Positions 16,297-24,750 of a stretch of 64,000 nucleotides of DNA are shown here, piece by piece (position 1 is the first letter of the stretch; each line of letters opens with the position of its first letter). The notes under the pieces are model-generated. The model was not told where the DNA came from. It was given only the letters and a program-made list of their open reading frames with translations, and made no database searches. Both the position numbers and the translations under genes were made by a program. Source of the stretch: JABWBD01 sp040768665 (GTDB lineage: Bacteria > Planctomycetota > Planctomycetia > Pirellulales > Thermoguttaceae); NCBI GenBank assembly GCA_040768665.1, contig JAXGMN010000008.1, positions 390,584 through 454,583 of the forward strand, written 5' to 3'.

Positions 16297-18330
16297 ATGG
16301 CCGAGAGAGTCGGCGTTTATGTCTGCCACTGCGGCAGCAATATTGCGAATATGGTCGACGTCGAGGAAGTGGCCAAGTGGGCCGGCGAGAACATTAAAGA
16401 CGTCGTCGTTTCGAAAGACTACAAGTTCATGTGTTCCTCGCTCGGTCAACAGATGATCGAAGAGGATATCAAGAATCAGAACCTCACCCGCGTCGTCGTG
16501 GCGGCCTGTTCGCCGCAGTTGCACGAAAAGACTTTCCGCCGCGCGTGCCAGAACGCCGGCATGAACCCCTACCTGTTCGAGATGGCCAATGTCCGCGAGC
16601 ACGTCTCGTGGGTCACCAAGGACAAGGCCGCGGGCACCGAGAAGACCAAAGCGCTGGTCTCCGCGGCGGCGGAGCGTGTGAAGCTGCAGCAGCCGCTGGA
16701 ACCGATGTTCGTTCGCGTGAACCCGGCCACGATGGTCGTTGGCGGCGGCATCGCCGGCCTGCAGGCGGCCATTGAGCTGGCCGACGCGGGCTACCACGTC
16801 TATCTCGTCGAGCGGAGCCCGTCGATCGGCGGCCACATGGCCCAGTTCGACAAGACCTTCCCCACGCTCGACTGCTCGGCGTGCATCCTGACGCCCAAAA
16901 TGTCGGAGGCGGGCCAGCACGAGAACATCACGCTCTTGACCTACTCCGAGCTGGAGGAGGTGAGCGGCTCGGTCGGCAGCTTCAAAGTCAAGGTCCGCAA
17001 GAAGGCCCGTTACGTCGACTACGACGCCTGCACCGGCTGCGGCATCTGCACCGAGAAATGCCCGCGCAAGGTGCTCGACACGGAGTTCGAGGCCGGCATG
17101 GGCTACCGCAAGGCGATCTACAGCCCCTTCCCGCAGGCCGTGCCGCGGATCCCGGTGATCGACACCGCGAACTGCACCTACTTCGAACGCGGCAAGTGCC
17201 GGGTGTGCGAGAAGGTCTGCGCGACCAACGCGATTCGCTTCGAGCAGGAAGACGAAGTCATCGAGGTCGAGGTCGGCAACATTATCATGGCCACCGGCTG
17301 GAAGCTCTTTGACTGCAAGAAGCTCCCGCAGTACGGCTATGAGCGGCTGGCCAACGTGTACACCAGCATGGAGTTCGAGCGGCTCTGCAACGCGGCCGGC
17401 CCGACCGGCGGCAAGATCGTGCTGCGCGACGGCAAGACGGAGCCCGAGTCGGTGGCGATCATCCACTGCGTGGGCAGCCGCGATTCGAACCACAACGAGA
17501 ACTGCTCGGCGATCTGCTGCATGGCCGCCATGAAGTTCGGTCACCTGGTCCTGGAAAAGACCAAGGCCAAGGTCCACAGCTTCTACATCGACATCCGGGC
17601 AAACTCCAAGGGCTACGAGGAGTTCTACCAGCGGCTCTTGGAAGAGGGCATGATCTTCGTCCGCGGCAAAGTGGCGGAGGTGACCGATGCCGCCCGCCTG
17701 CCGTCCGAAAAGGGCAAGCTCATCGTCCAGGTGGAAGACACGCTGGTCGGCCGCCAGCGGCGGATCCCCGTCGACATGGTCATCCTCATGGGCGGTCTGG
17801 AGCCGCAGGCCGATGCCAAGGAACTCGGCCTGAAGTGCGGTATCTCCTGCAGCATGGCCGGCTGGTATACCGAGCGCCATCCCAAGCTCGACCCGGTCGC
17901 CACGATGACCGATGGCGTGTTCGTAGCCGGGGTTTGCCAGGGCCCCAAAGACATCCCGGCGTCGGTCGCCCAGGGCGCGGCGGCGGCTGCCCGCGTGATG
18001 GCCATGATCACCAAGGGCGAAGTGATGATCGAGCCGATCGTGGCTTCGATCGACGAGGAAGCCTGCTCCGGCTGCCGAATCTGCAACAACATGTGCCCCT
18101 ACAACGCCATCGAGTTCGACAAGGAAAAGGAGGTCAGCCGCGTGATCACCGCGCTGTGCAAGGGCTGCGGCACGTGTGTGGCCGCCTGCCCGGCGGGCGT
18201 CATCACCGGGGCACACTTCAACAACGCGCAGATCTTCGCCCAGATCGAAGGGGCCCTTTGGGACGCCAGGCCGAACGGCAACGGCGCCTCCAACACCGCC
18301 TCTCCCGAACCCGTGCCCGTTACCTCCTAA
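16297..18330 (+). CDS. hdrA: Heterodisulfide reductase subunit A-like flavoprotein
   Basis: A 677-residue FAD/iron-sulfur protein. The N-terminal HdrA-specific segment begins RVGVYVCHCGSNIAN. The FAD Rossmann fold VVGGGIAGLQAAIELADAG lies near residues 145-165, followed by the typical TLDCSACILTPKM. Central ferredoxin-type motifs are CTGCGICTEKCP and CRVCEKVCA. The C-terminal ferredoxin domain has CSGCRICNNMCP and CKGCGTCVAACP. In Mvh-Hdr complexes HdrA holds the electron-bifurcating FAD and the ferredoxin exit. The start at 16297 has GGAGAACG upstream; six extra in-frame residues upstream are rejected. It lies between hdrB and mvhD, and all recognised cluster motifs are complete. Confidence 0.95.
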   Translation: MAERVGVYVCHCGSNIANMVDVEEVAKWAGENIKDVVVSKDYKFMCSSLGQQMIEEDIKNQNLTRVVVAACSPQLHEKTFRRACQNAGMNPYLFEMANVREHVSWVTKDKAAGTEKTKALVSAAAERVKLQQPLEPMFVRVNPATMVVGGGIAGLQAAIELADAGYHVYLVERSPSIGGHMAQFDKTFPTLDCSACILTPKMSEAGQHENITLLTYSELEEVSGSVGSFKVKVRKKARYVDYDACTGCGICTEKCPRKVLDTEFEAGMGYRKAIYSPFPQAVPRIPVIDTANCTYFERGKCRVCEKVCATNAIRFEQEDEVIEVEVGNIIMATGWKLFDCKKLPQYGYERLANVYTSMEFERLCNAAGPTGGKIVLRDGKTEPESVAIIHCVGSRDSNHNENCSAICCMAAMKFGHLVLEKTKAKVHSFYIDIRANSKGYEEFYQRLLEEGMIFVRGKVAEVTDAARLPSEKGKLIVQVEDTLVGRQRRIPVDMVILMGGLEPQADAKELGLKCGISCSMAGWYTERHPKLDPVATMTDGVFVAGVCQGPKDIPASVAQGAAAAARVMAMITKGEVMIEPIVASIDEEACSGCRICNNMCPYNAIEFDKEKEVSRVITALCKGCGTCVAACPAGVITGAHFNNAQIFAQIEGALWDARPNGNGASNTASPEPVPVTS

Positions 18331-18351
18331 CCAGGAGTCGAGGATAAAACC

Positions 18352-18846
18352 ATGAGTACTACCTTTGAACCCAAGATTATCGGCTTCTTGTGCAACTGGT
18401 GTTCGTACCGGGCGGCGGACCTTGCCGGTTCGGCACGGATCAAGTATGCCCCGAACGTCCGCATCATCCGCGTGATGTGCAGCGGCCGGATCGACCCGAC
18501 CTTCGTGATGAAGGCCCTGTCGATGGGGGCCGACGGCGTCATGATCGCCGGCTGCCATCCAGGGGAGTGCCACTACGTCGAGCAGAACTACAAGGCGATG
18601 CGCCGCTTCTCGATGATCAAACACACCCTGCGGCAGATGGGCGTCGAGGACGAACGCGTGCGGCTCGTCTGGGCGTCGGCCGCCGAAGGCCAGCAGCTTG
18701 CTGAGGCGATCGACAAGTTCGTCGAAGACGTCAAGCATCTCGGGCCGCTGAAGTGGCCGGAGAACTGGGCCGAGAACGGCGAGCGGCTGGAAGCACTGGA
18801 AAAAATTGTCCACGAACACGAAGAGGCGATGGAGGTCCTGCGATGA
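18352..18846 (+). CDS. mvhD: Hydrogenase delta subunit (MvhD family)
   Basis: A 164-residue protein of the MvhD/FrhD family. Cysteines in FLCNWCSYRAADLAG, VMCSGRIDP and AGCHPGECHY form the [2Fe-2S] site that passes electrons from hydrogenase to HdrA. The C-terminal third is an acidic helical extension. It starts 21 bp after hdrA, and its TGA overlaps the ATG of mvhG. Placed between hdrA and the hydrogenase genes, it is the physical connector of the two half-complexes. Confidence 0.94.
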   Translation: MSTTFEPKIIGFLCNWCSYRAADLAGSARIKYAPNVRIIRVMCSGRIDPTFVMKALSMGADGVMIAGCHPGECHYVEQNYKAMRRFSMIKHTLRQMGVEDERVRLVWASAAEGQQLAEAIDKFVEDVKHLGPLKWPENWAENGERLEALEKIVHEHEEAMEVLR

Positions 18847-19901
18847 GCGAAACCACCCAACCCGCGTCGGCCCCCAAGGGCAAGCTCGCCCTGTACTGGG
18901 CGGCATCTTGCGGCGGCTGTGAAATCGCCGTTTTGGGGATCGACGACAAGATCCTCAAGGTTGCCGAAGCCTTCGACATCGTGCTGTGGCCCTGCGCCAC
19001 CGACGGTAAGGTCCGCGACGTCGAAAAGATGGCCGACGGAGAGATCGACGTCTGCCTCTTCAACGGCAGCATTCGCACCAGCGAGCAGGAATACATGGCC
19101 CAGCTCCTGCGCCGCAAGTCGAAGGTGCTCGTCGCCTTCGGCTCGTGCGCCAGCGAAGGCTGCATCCCGGGCCTGGCCAACCTCAACACGAAAGAAGAGA
19201 TCTTCGATACTTCGTACCGCGATACCGTCTCGACCGAAAATCCCCAGGGAATCCGGCCCCAGCCCGAAACCAAGGTACCCGAGGGAACGCTCCACCTGCC
19301 GGTCCTCTATGATACGGTCAAGACGCTCGGGCAGACCGTGCCGGTCGACTACTCGTTGCCCGGCTGCCCGCCGGAAGCGGATCGCATCTGGGATGCCATT
19401 ACGGCCATTCTCACGGGCAACCTGCCCGCGCCGGGCTCCGTGATCGGCAGCAATACAACCGTCTGCGACACATGTTCGCGAAAGCGGTCGGAGAAGAAGA
19501 TCAAGAAGTTCTACCGGACCTGGGAAATCATTCCCGACGAGGAAACCTGTCTGTTGGAGCAGGGGCTGCTCTGCTGCGGCATCGCCACCCGCGCCGGCTG
19601 CGGCGCCCTGTGCCCGCAGGTCAACTCGCCGTGCATCGGCTGCTATGGCGCAAACGACGGCGTGGCCGACTACGGCGCGCGATTGATGAGCGCCCTGGCC
19701 TCGGTGATCGACTCCGACGACCCGGATGAGATCGACCGCATCATCCAGGAGGGCATTCCGGACCCGGTAGGCAGCTTCTACCGCTTCAGCCTTGCCCACA
19801 GCCTGTTGCGTCGCAATAAACTCGCCAAGAAAACGGCAACGGTGCCGCAGCGGCGACCCCAGCCAAAGCGTCGTCGTGACGAGGAGGACCGTAAACGATG
19901 A
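18843..19901 (+). CDS. mvhG: NiFe hydrogenase small subunit (MvhG-like, group 3c)
   Basis: A 352-residue electron-transfer subunit. The proximal-cluster motif ASCGGCE lies near the N-terminus, with GSCASEGCIPG and PGCPPEAD as further ligands. C-terminal cysteines in CDTCSRKR and GCGALCPQVNSPCIGCYG carry the medial and distal clusters. There is no Tat signal, in agreement with a cytosolic group-3c enzyme. The ATG overlaps the mvhD stop, and the end overlaps the mvhA start by 4 bp. The last 20 or so residues are strongly basic and charged, an unusual tail that may help bind its partner. Confidence 0.94.
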   Translation: MSETTQPASAPKGKLALYWAASCGGCEIAVLGIDDKILKVAEAFDIVLWPCATDGKVRDVEKMADGEIDVCLFNGSIRTSEQEYMAQLLRRKSKVLVAFGSCASEGCIPGLANLNTKEEIFDTSYRDTVSTENPQGIRPQPETKVPEGTLHLPVLYDTVKTLGQTVPVDYSLPGCPPEADRIWDAITAILTGNLPAPGSVIGSNTTVCDTCSRKRSEKKIKKFYRTWEIIPDEETCLLEQGLLCCGIATRAGCGALCPQVNSPCIGCYGANDGVADYGARLMSALASVIDSDDPDEIDRIIQEGIPDPVGSFYRFSLAHSLLRRNKLAKKTATVPQRRPQPKRRRDEEDRKR

Positions 19902-21383
19902 GTACTGTAACCAAACCGAAACGCATTTCGATTGACCCGATCACGCGGCTCGAAGGCCACGGCAAAATCGACATCTTCCTCAACGAGGAAGGCGACGTGG
20001 CCAACGCGTATCTCCAGATCCCGGAGCTCCGCGGATTCGAGCGGTTCTGCGTCGGCCGGCCGGCCGAAGAGATGCCGAACCTGACGGCCCGCATCTGCGG
20101 CGTCTGCCCGGAGGCGCACCACATGGCGGCCACCAAGGCGCCTTGGACGGCGTGTTCCACGTCGACCCGCCGCCGACGGCCAAGAAGCTCCGCGAGCTGT
20201 TCTACAGCATTTTCTTCGCCACCGACCACACGACCCACTTCTACGCGCTGGGCGGCCCCGACTTTGTCGTCGGCCCCGAGGCCCCGCCGGCCGAGCGGAA
20301 TATTTTGGGTGTGGTCGCCAAGGTCGGTATGGATATCGCCGGCAAGGTGCTCAAGATGCGCCGCGACGGCCACCACCTGATCAAAACGATCGGCGGCCGG
20401 CCCGTGCATCCCAACTGGGGCCTGCCCGGCGGCGTCAGCCGCGGCATCAATGAAGAGCAGCGCAAGGAGATCGAGGAGCTCGGCCGCCACGCGATCGAGT
20501 TCGCCAAGTTCTCGCTGCAACTCTTCGGCGACGTCGTCCTGAAGAATTCGGACTATGTCAACCTGATCACCGGCGGCGGCATCCTATACCCATAAGACCT
20601 ACAACATGGGCATGGTCGACGCCGACAACAAGGTGAATTTTTTCGATGGCAAGGTCCGCGTCACCGGGCCGGATGGAAAAGAGCACGCCAAGTACGACGC
20701 GAAGGACTACCGAGAGTACGTCGCCGAGCGCGTCGAGCCCTGGTCGTACCTCAAGTTCCCGTACTTGAAGAAGGTCGGGTGGAAGGGTTTTGTCGACGGC
20801 CCGGATTCCGGCGTCTACAAGGCCACTCCCCTTTCGCGTCTGAACGCCGCCGACGGCATGGCCACCGCTGGCCCAGAAAGAGTACGAGCGGTTCTACGAA
20901 GTCCTGGGCGGCAAGCCGGTCCATCACACGCTGGCCACGCACTGGGCTCGCCTGATCGAGCTGCTCTACGCCACGGAGCGTTGGGTCGAGCTGGCCACGG
21001 ATCCGGAGATCACCGGCAAGGAGTATCGCGTGTTGCCGACCGAGACGCCCACCGAGGGCATCGGCTGCGTGGAAGCCCCGCGGGGCACGCTCACGCACCA
21101 TTACACGACCGACGAGCGCGGGCTCCTCACCAAGGTGAACCTGATCGTCGGCACTACCAACAACAACGCTCCGATCTGCATGTCGGTGAAGCAGGCCGCT
21201 CAGGGCCTTATCAAGAAGGGCGAAGTCCGCGAGGGCCTGTTGAACAAGGTCGAGATGGCCTTCCGCGCCTACGATCCCTGCTTCGGCTGCGCGACGCACA
21301 ACCTCCCCGGCCAGATGCCGCTGGAGGTCGTGATCCGCGATCCGAGGGGTGAAGTGGTGAGGAAACTCGCGCAGTACGTGTAG
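19898..21383 (+). pseudogene. mvhA: NiFe hydrogenase large subunit (MvhA-like), interrupted by three frame changes
   Basis: The conceptual product is about 490 residues, normal for MvhA, but it is split over four segments. Segment 1 (19898-~20139) holds the N-terminal NiFe ligand motif RICGVCPEAHH. Segment 2 (from ~20140) runs to a stop at 20595. Segment 3 resumes at about 20582-20866. Segment 4 (~20868-21383) ends with the second ligand motif DPCFGCATH. At the first junction a GC pair appears duplicated (AAG GC GCC TTG). At the third, two C's appear missing (ACC G CTG, where ACC CCG CTG is expected). Residues remain family-like in every segment with no other stops, so the damage is recent or is sequence error. 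Ribosome site GAGGAGG precedes the start. Confidence 0.88.
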
Positions 21384-21393
21384 TATCGACGAG

Positions 21394-21413
21394 CGCGACG
21401 GACAACCGTCGCG
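21394..21413 (+). terminator. Terminator hairpin of the hdr-mvh operon
   Basis: CGCGACGG and CCGTCGCG form a perfect 8-bp stem with an ACAA tetraloop, 10 bases after the mvhA stop. A T-run follows only 35 bases later, so termination may be factor-assisted. Confidence 0.55.
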
Positions 21414-21528
21414 TCTGCAAAGCGCCAGGGGCGGCAGGAACTTTTCGATCTTTTTGGCGTTTACAGTTTGAGAACAATGATGCAAATGGTTTCGGTTGCG
21501 GCCGAGGGGAGGGCTAAGATGAAACAAG

Positions 21529-21602
21529 GAAAAGAAGATGGGGGAAAGGAAGATGGTGCCCAAGTCGCAAACCGAATACATCTCCCTCGTCATCTTCTTT
21601 TC
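21529..21602. repeat. 12-bp inverted repeat GAAAAGAAGATG
   Basis: GAAAAGAAGATG (21529-21540) and CATCTTCTTTTC (21591-21602) are exact inverted copies 50 bases apart in an otherwise gene-free, purine-biased stretch. It may be a degraded mobile repeat or an RNA stem. Confidence 0.5.
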
Positions 21603-21790
21603 TCAGCTCTGCCTTCAATCGCCCATTCTGCGTTGGTTGCGGCCGAAGGCTGCGCCGAGGTTAAACGAAGGCCACAGCCATCGTTGCCTGCGGCTGCGTG
21701 GAGGGCTGGAAACGCATCACCCCCGGGAACTACAATAAGCAGTAGTTTGTCTCTCCCCCAGACTCCTCCCAGCAACCGTACCCCGCACCC

Positions 21791-22072
21791 ATGGCGCAAA
21801 CAACAGAATCCGCCCTCGGCATTTGGACCGCCGTGGATCTGGCCAGCCATTTCGGGCCGATCCCGCTGAACCGAATCCGTTTCGATCCTCCGCCCGGCAA
21901 GGCCACCGAAGCGGACCTGCTGGCAATTTGCGAGCGGGAAGAGCGGCTTTACGAACTCGTCGATGGCGTGTTGGTGGAGAGGCATGCGACGCTCGACGGC
22001 GGCGATGTGCTTCCCGGGTTCCAATTCCCGCTCGAACAACTGTTCGCGCCACCCACGCGTCCGCCCGAATAA
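21791..22072 (+). pseudogene. Internally deleted Uma2-family gene
   Basis: The 93-residue product joins two ends of a Uma2 (DUF820) nuclease-like protein. Residues 1-63 carry the N-terminal part (ATEADLLAICEREERLYELV, then DGVLVE), and residues from about 68 carry the normal C-terminal ending GGDVLPGFQFPLEQLF. The roughly 100 residues between them, which hold the catalytic PDLAIEV-type strand, are missing without a frame shift. Intact relatives are about 190 residues. The frame still ends 6 bp before the glycerate kinase ATG, so it may be translated as a stub and couple translation of that gene. Catalytic function is unlikely. Confidence 0.75.
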
Positions 22073-22078
22073 CCGCCG

Positions 22079-23443
22079 ATGCAGCGTTTCACCGAACAAC
22101 TCCGAAGCGACGGACAGAGAATCTGGCAGGCCGGAGTCGACGCCGTCGATTCCGGGCGGCTTGTCCGCCAGGCCCTTAACGTGGACGGCCGCTGGCTGAC
22201 CGTCGGCGAAGAGAGAATCCCGCTGAATGAGATCCGCCGAATCGCCGTGGTCGGCGCCGGCAAAGCCGGCGCGGGGATGGCCGCGGCCGTGGAAGCCGTT
22301 TTCGGCCCGGATCGAATGGCCGAGAGACAACTCGTCGGCTGGGTCAATGTCCCGGACGACACTGTGCGGTCACTCTCCCGAATCCACCTGCACGGCGCCC
22401 GGCCCGCGGGCGTGAACGAGCCGACCGAGGCCGGGGCTGCCGGGGCCGCAGAGATCCTCAAGATCGTTCAGTCCCTCGGTCCCGACGATCTCTGCCTGTG
22501 CCTGATTTCGGGAGGCGGCTCCGCATTGCTGCCGTCGCCGGTCGAAGCGATCGGGCTGGAAGACAAGCTCGCCGTCACCCGGCATCTGAGCGGGGCCGGG
22601 GCCAACATCGAACAGCTCAACACCGTCCGCAAGCAGCTCAGCCGCGTCAAGGGCGGCGGGATCGCCCGCGCGTGCCGCGCCGGCCGACTCGTCTCCCTGA
22701 TCATCTCCGACGTGCTCGGCGATCCGCTCGACGTGATCGCATCGGGGCCGACGGTGGAGGATTCGTCGACTCCCGAGCAGGCCCTTGCCGTGCTCGAACA
22801 ATTTCACTCAAGCGAGGCGGGCATTTCGGACCGCGTGCTGGACTATCTCCGGTCGAAGAACGTCGGCAAGCCGGAAACGCCCTCTGCGCGCGTCACGAAC
22901 CTGGTCATCGGCAACAATGCTACGGCTGTCGATGCCGCCGGCGAAGAGGCGGTGCGGCTCGGTTACTCGCCGGGGATGCTGAGCGCGCGGCAGTCGGAAG
23001 GGCCTGCCGAAGACATCGGGCGCCATCTCGCCGGCATGGCCGTATCGATGCGAAACCGGTCCGGCCCCGACTGCCTGATCAGCGGCGGCGAGCCCGTCGT
23101 ACGCCTGGTCAGCAAAGAACGCCGGGGGCTCGGCGGCCGCAACCAGCAACTCGTTCTCGCCGCCCTCGAGGAACTACAGACGGACGGCGCCGAGGGGCTC
23201 CTGTTGATCTCCGGCGGAACCGACGGCGAAGACGGCCCAACCGATGCCGCCGGCGCGTGGTTCGATGCTCGGATCCTCTCCGACGCAACAGCCCGCGGTC
23301 TCGACCCCGCCGACTACCTCGGCCGCAACGACGCCTACCATTTCTTCGAGCCGCTGGGAGCGTTAATCAAGACCGGGCCGACGGGGACGAACGTCTGCGA
23401 CCTCCGCGTGGTGCTGGTTTCCCGGGTCGAGCGCGCGGACTAG
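22079..23443 (+). CDS. Glycerate 2-kinase (DUF4147/MOFRL family)
   Basis: A 454-residue cytosolic kinase that phosphorylates D-glycerate to 2-phosphoglycerate. The N-terminal DUF4147 domain shows VVGAGKAGAGMA and the nucleotide-binding LISGGGSALLPSP. The conserved GANIEQLNTVRKQLSRVKGG holds the catalytic Lys region. The C-terminal MOFRL domain has SGGEPVVRL, GLGGRNQQLVLAAL and LLISGGTDGEDGPTDAAGA. It begins right after the Uma2 stub and converges with a Uma2 gene, overlapping it by 4 bp. It probably feeds glycerate from sugar or glyoxylate metabolism into glycolysis. Confidence 0.92.
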   Translation: MQRFTEQLRSDGQRIWQAGVDAVDSGRLVRQALNVDGRWLTVGEERIPLNEIRRIAVVGAGKAGAGMAAAVEAVFGPDRMAERQLVGWVNVPDDTVRSLSRIHLHGARPAGVNEPTEAGAAGAAEILKIVQSLGPDDLCLCLISGGGSALLPSPVEAIGLEDKLAVTRHLSGAGANIEQLNTVRKQLSRVKGGGIARACRAGRLVSLIISDVLGDPLDVIASGPTVEDSSTPEQALAVLEQFHSSEAGISDRVLDYLRSKNVGKPETPSARVTNLVIGNNATAVDAAGEEAVRLGYSPGMLSARQSEGPAEDIGRHLAGMAVSMRNRSGPDCLISGGEPVVRLVSKERRGLGGRNQQLVLAALEELQTDGAEGLLLISGGTDGEDGPTDAAGAWFDARILSDATARGLDPADYLGRNDAYHFFEPLGALIKTGPTGTNVCDLRVVLVSRVERAD

Positions 23444-24099
23444 TCGCGTGACGCAAGATTGGGCAGTGCCGCTTCAAACTCCCGGATCGCGACGCTTGAA
23501 CCGGCTTGCCATGCACGCCGCACGTATTGAGGAATCCATTTGCGAACAGGGATCCCGGGAAACGTGGGACTTCCATCGGCTTCGTGATAATGCCGGCCGT
23601 CGAAGACAAGAATGCGGAGTGAGTCCTCGCGGTAAATCCACAACTCTGGAACGGCCAGCGGTTCGTAATCCTCGGCACTGGTCGGAGACGTCGCGTCGAC
23701 TTCAATGGCCAGGTCCGGGGGCGGATCCGTGTCGAGATCGATATGCTCCTTGCCCAGGATCGCGCTGAGATTCTTAATGTAGAAACACTTGTCCGGCTCC
23801 ACTCCGGCCTCGCCGAATCGCTTCAGGGTAATGGGATCGAACGCCTGCCAGTCCTGTCCCGCGCTCCGCAGCAGCACCTGTACGAGATTGGCAAGCGTGT
23901 CCGAGTGGTTCCCATGCCTTGGAAGAGGCGCCATGACACGGATTTCCTGTCTGCGGGCATTGTAGCGAACCTTAATCGCCGCGTTGTCCTCGCGGCGTTC
24001 CAAGAGCTTCTCGTAGTCGGCCCAAGTCTGGTCGCGCAAGATCACCTCGCTTCCAGGCAGCAGGTCGACTCCCGCACTTGTGATCGTCAGATGCACCAT
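23440..24099 (-). CDS. Uma2-family (DUF820) putative endonuclease
   Basis: A 219-residue PD-(D/E)XK-fold protein. The visible catalytic pattern is GVEPDKCFY, then DPPPDLAIEVDATS (the paired acidic residues), then a strand-helix ending with PELWIYR. Families of Uma2 proteins are expanded in planctomycetes and cyanobacteria; their biological substrate is unknown. It is full length, unlike the internally deleted relative at 21791. The two are too different to be recent copies. The 3' end overlaps the convergent glycerate kinase by 4 bp. Confidence 0.85.
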   Translation of the reverse strand: MVHLTITSAGVDLLPGSEVILRDQTWADYEKLLERREDNAAIKVRYNARRQEIRVMAPLPRHGNHSDTLANLVQVLLRSAGQDWQAFDPITLKRFGEAGVEPDKCFYIKNLSAILGKEHIDLDTDPPPDLAIEVDATSPTSAEDYEPLAVPELWIYREDSLRILVFDGRHYHEADGSPTFPGIPVRKWIPQYVRRAWQAGSSVAIREFEAALPNLASRD

Positions 24100-24255
24100 A
24101 ACCCGACTCCTGGCAGTTGAGGCCAGGGGAGAGAACTTCTGTCTTCTTCAGTCTATCCACCATTTTAGCGTAACCGACAGTCCCCGCCAAGACCAAAAGG
24201 CATCGCGCGGGTGGGTATCCGAAACAAAGCCACCGGATTAGAATGGACCAAGCGG

Positions 24256-24276
24256 CCCGGCAGTTGCCCTGCCGGG
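24256..24276 (+). repeat. Hairpin CCCGGCAG/CTGCCGGG upstream of the vanZ-like gene
   Basis: A perfect 8-bp stem with a 5-base loop lies about 50 bases before the start of the VanZ-like gene. It may form in the 5' untranslated region of the ABC operon, or act as a minus-strand structure near the Uma2 promoter. The rest of 24100-24324 shows no gene. Confidence 0.45.
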
Positions 24277-24324
24277 CGGATAACGGCTTTGCACCCTCTT
24301 TGCCTGCGATCATCGAAAAAACCC

Positions 24325-24750
24325 ATGCGACTTTCCCCCCGCCGTGCAATCCCTCTGATCATCCCCACAACACGGATTCTCTGGCTCGCTTACCTGGTCG
24401 GACTCACCTGGCTGCTTCTCGATTCCGATCCCCTGAGGGTCATTCGTCCGCGAGAGAATCTGTCGTCGTTGGCGGCGATGGTGGTGCCGTGGTCTCACTT
24501 GGCTACGTTCGGGCTGCTGGCGGTGCTGACGTTCGCTGCGCGCTGGCCCTTGCCGCACTGGGCGACGATCGGCCTGCTGGCCTTCTACGGCCTGGTGACG
24601 GAGTTCTCGCAGTTCTATATCCCGGCTCGCCACCTCGATCCTGTCGACCTGCTGAAGAACTTCACCGGAATCGCTGCCGGCTGCGGGCTCGCGTGGGCGG
24701 CGGGGATCGTCCTGTCCTTGCGGCCTTCGCCCCATGTCTCCTCTGTTTGA
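24325..24750 (+). CDS. VanZ-family membrane protein
   Basis: A 141-residue protein with four hydrophobic helices: ILWLAYLVGLTWLLL, the HLATFGLLAVLTFAA segment, a helix around GLLAFYGLVTEFSQ, and GIAAGCGLAWAAGIVL. The VanZ core signature HxxxF...EFSQFYIPARHLDPVDLLKN is present. VanZ-like proteins are of uncertain biochemical function; some lower glycopeptide sensitivity. The start was chosen at ATG 24325 because upstream residues are not membrane-like. It overlaps the following ABC ATPase gene by 17 bp, so it is the first gene of a five-gene operon. Confidence 0.82.
   Translation: MRLSPRRAIPLIIPTTRILWLAYLVGLTWLLLDSDPLRVIRPRENLSSLAAMVVPWSHLATFGLLAVLTFAARWPLPHWATIGLLAFYGLVTEFSQFYIPARHLDPVDLLKNFTGIAAGCGLAWAAGIVLSLRPSPHVSSV

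Larger units (their letters stand above)
21384..21790. other. Intergenic region after the hydrogenase operon
   Basis: This region of about 400 bases lacks a credible gene. It contains the hairpin at 21394-21413, a 12-bp inverted repeat (21529-21540 with 21591-21602) and a direct repeat GGTTGCGGCCGA (21494-21505 and 21635-21646). Short frames crossing it have no family features. Confidence 0.5.

Noticed and set aside
16249..18906. 885-codon minus-strand open frame across hdrA and mvhD
   Set aside because: Antisense shadow rich in His/Asp/Val/Leu without domains; the plus strand encodes unmistakable HdrA and MvhD.
19898..21383. Programmed ribosomal frameshifting as an explanation for mvhA
   Set aside because: Three separate shifts in one gene, at sites lacking slippery heptamers of the usual form, are far more likely to be mutations or consensus errors.
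21468..21869. 133-codon plus-strand frame before the Uma2 stub
   Set aside because: It runs through inverted and direct repeats, lacks a ribosome site and overlaps the Uma2 stub in another frame.
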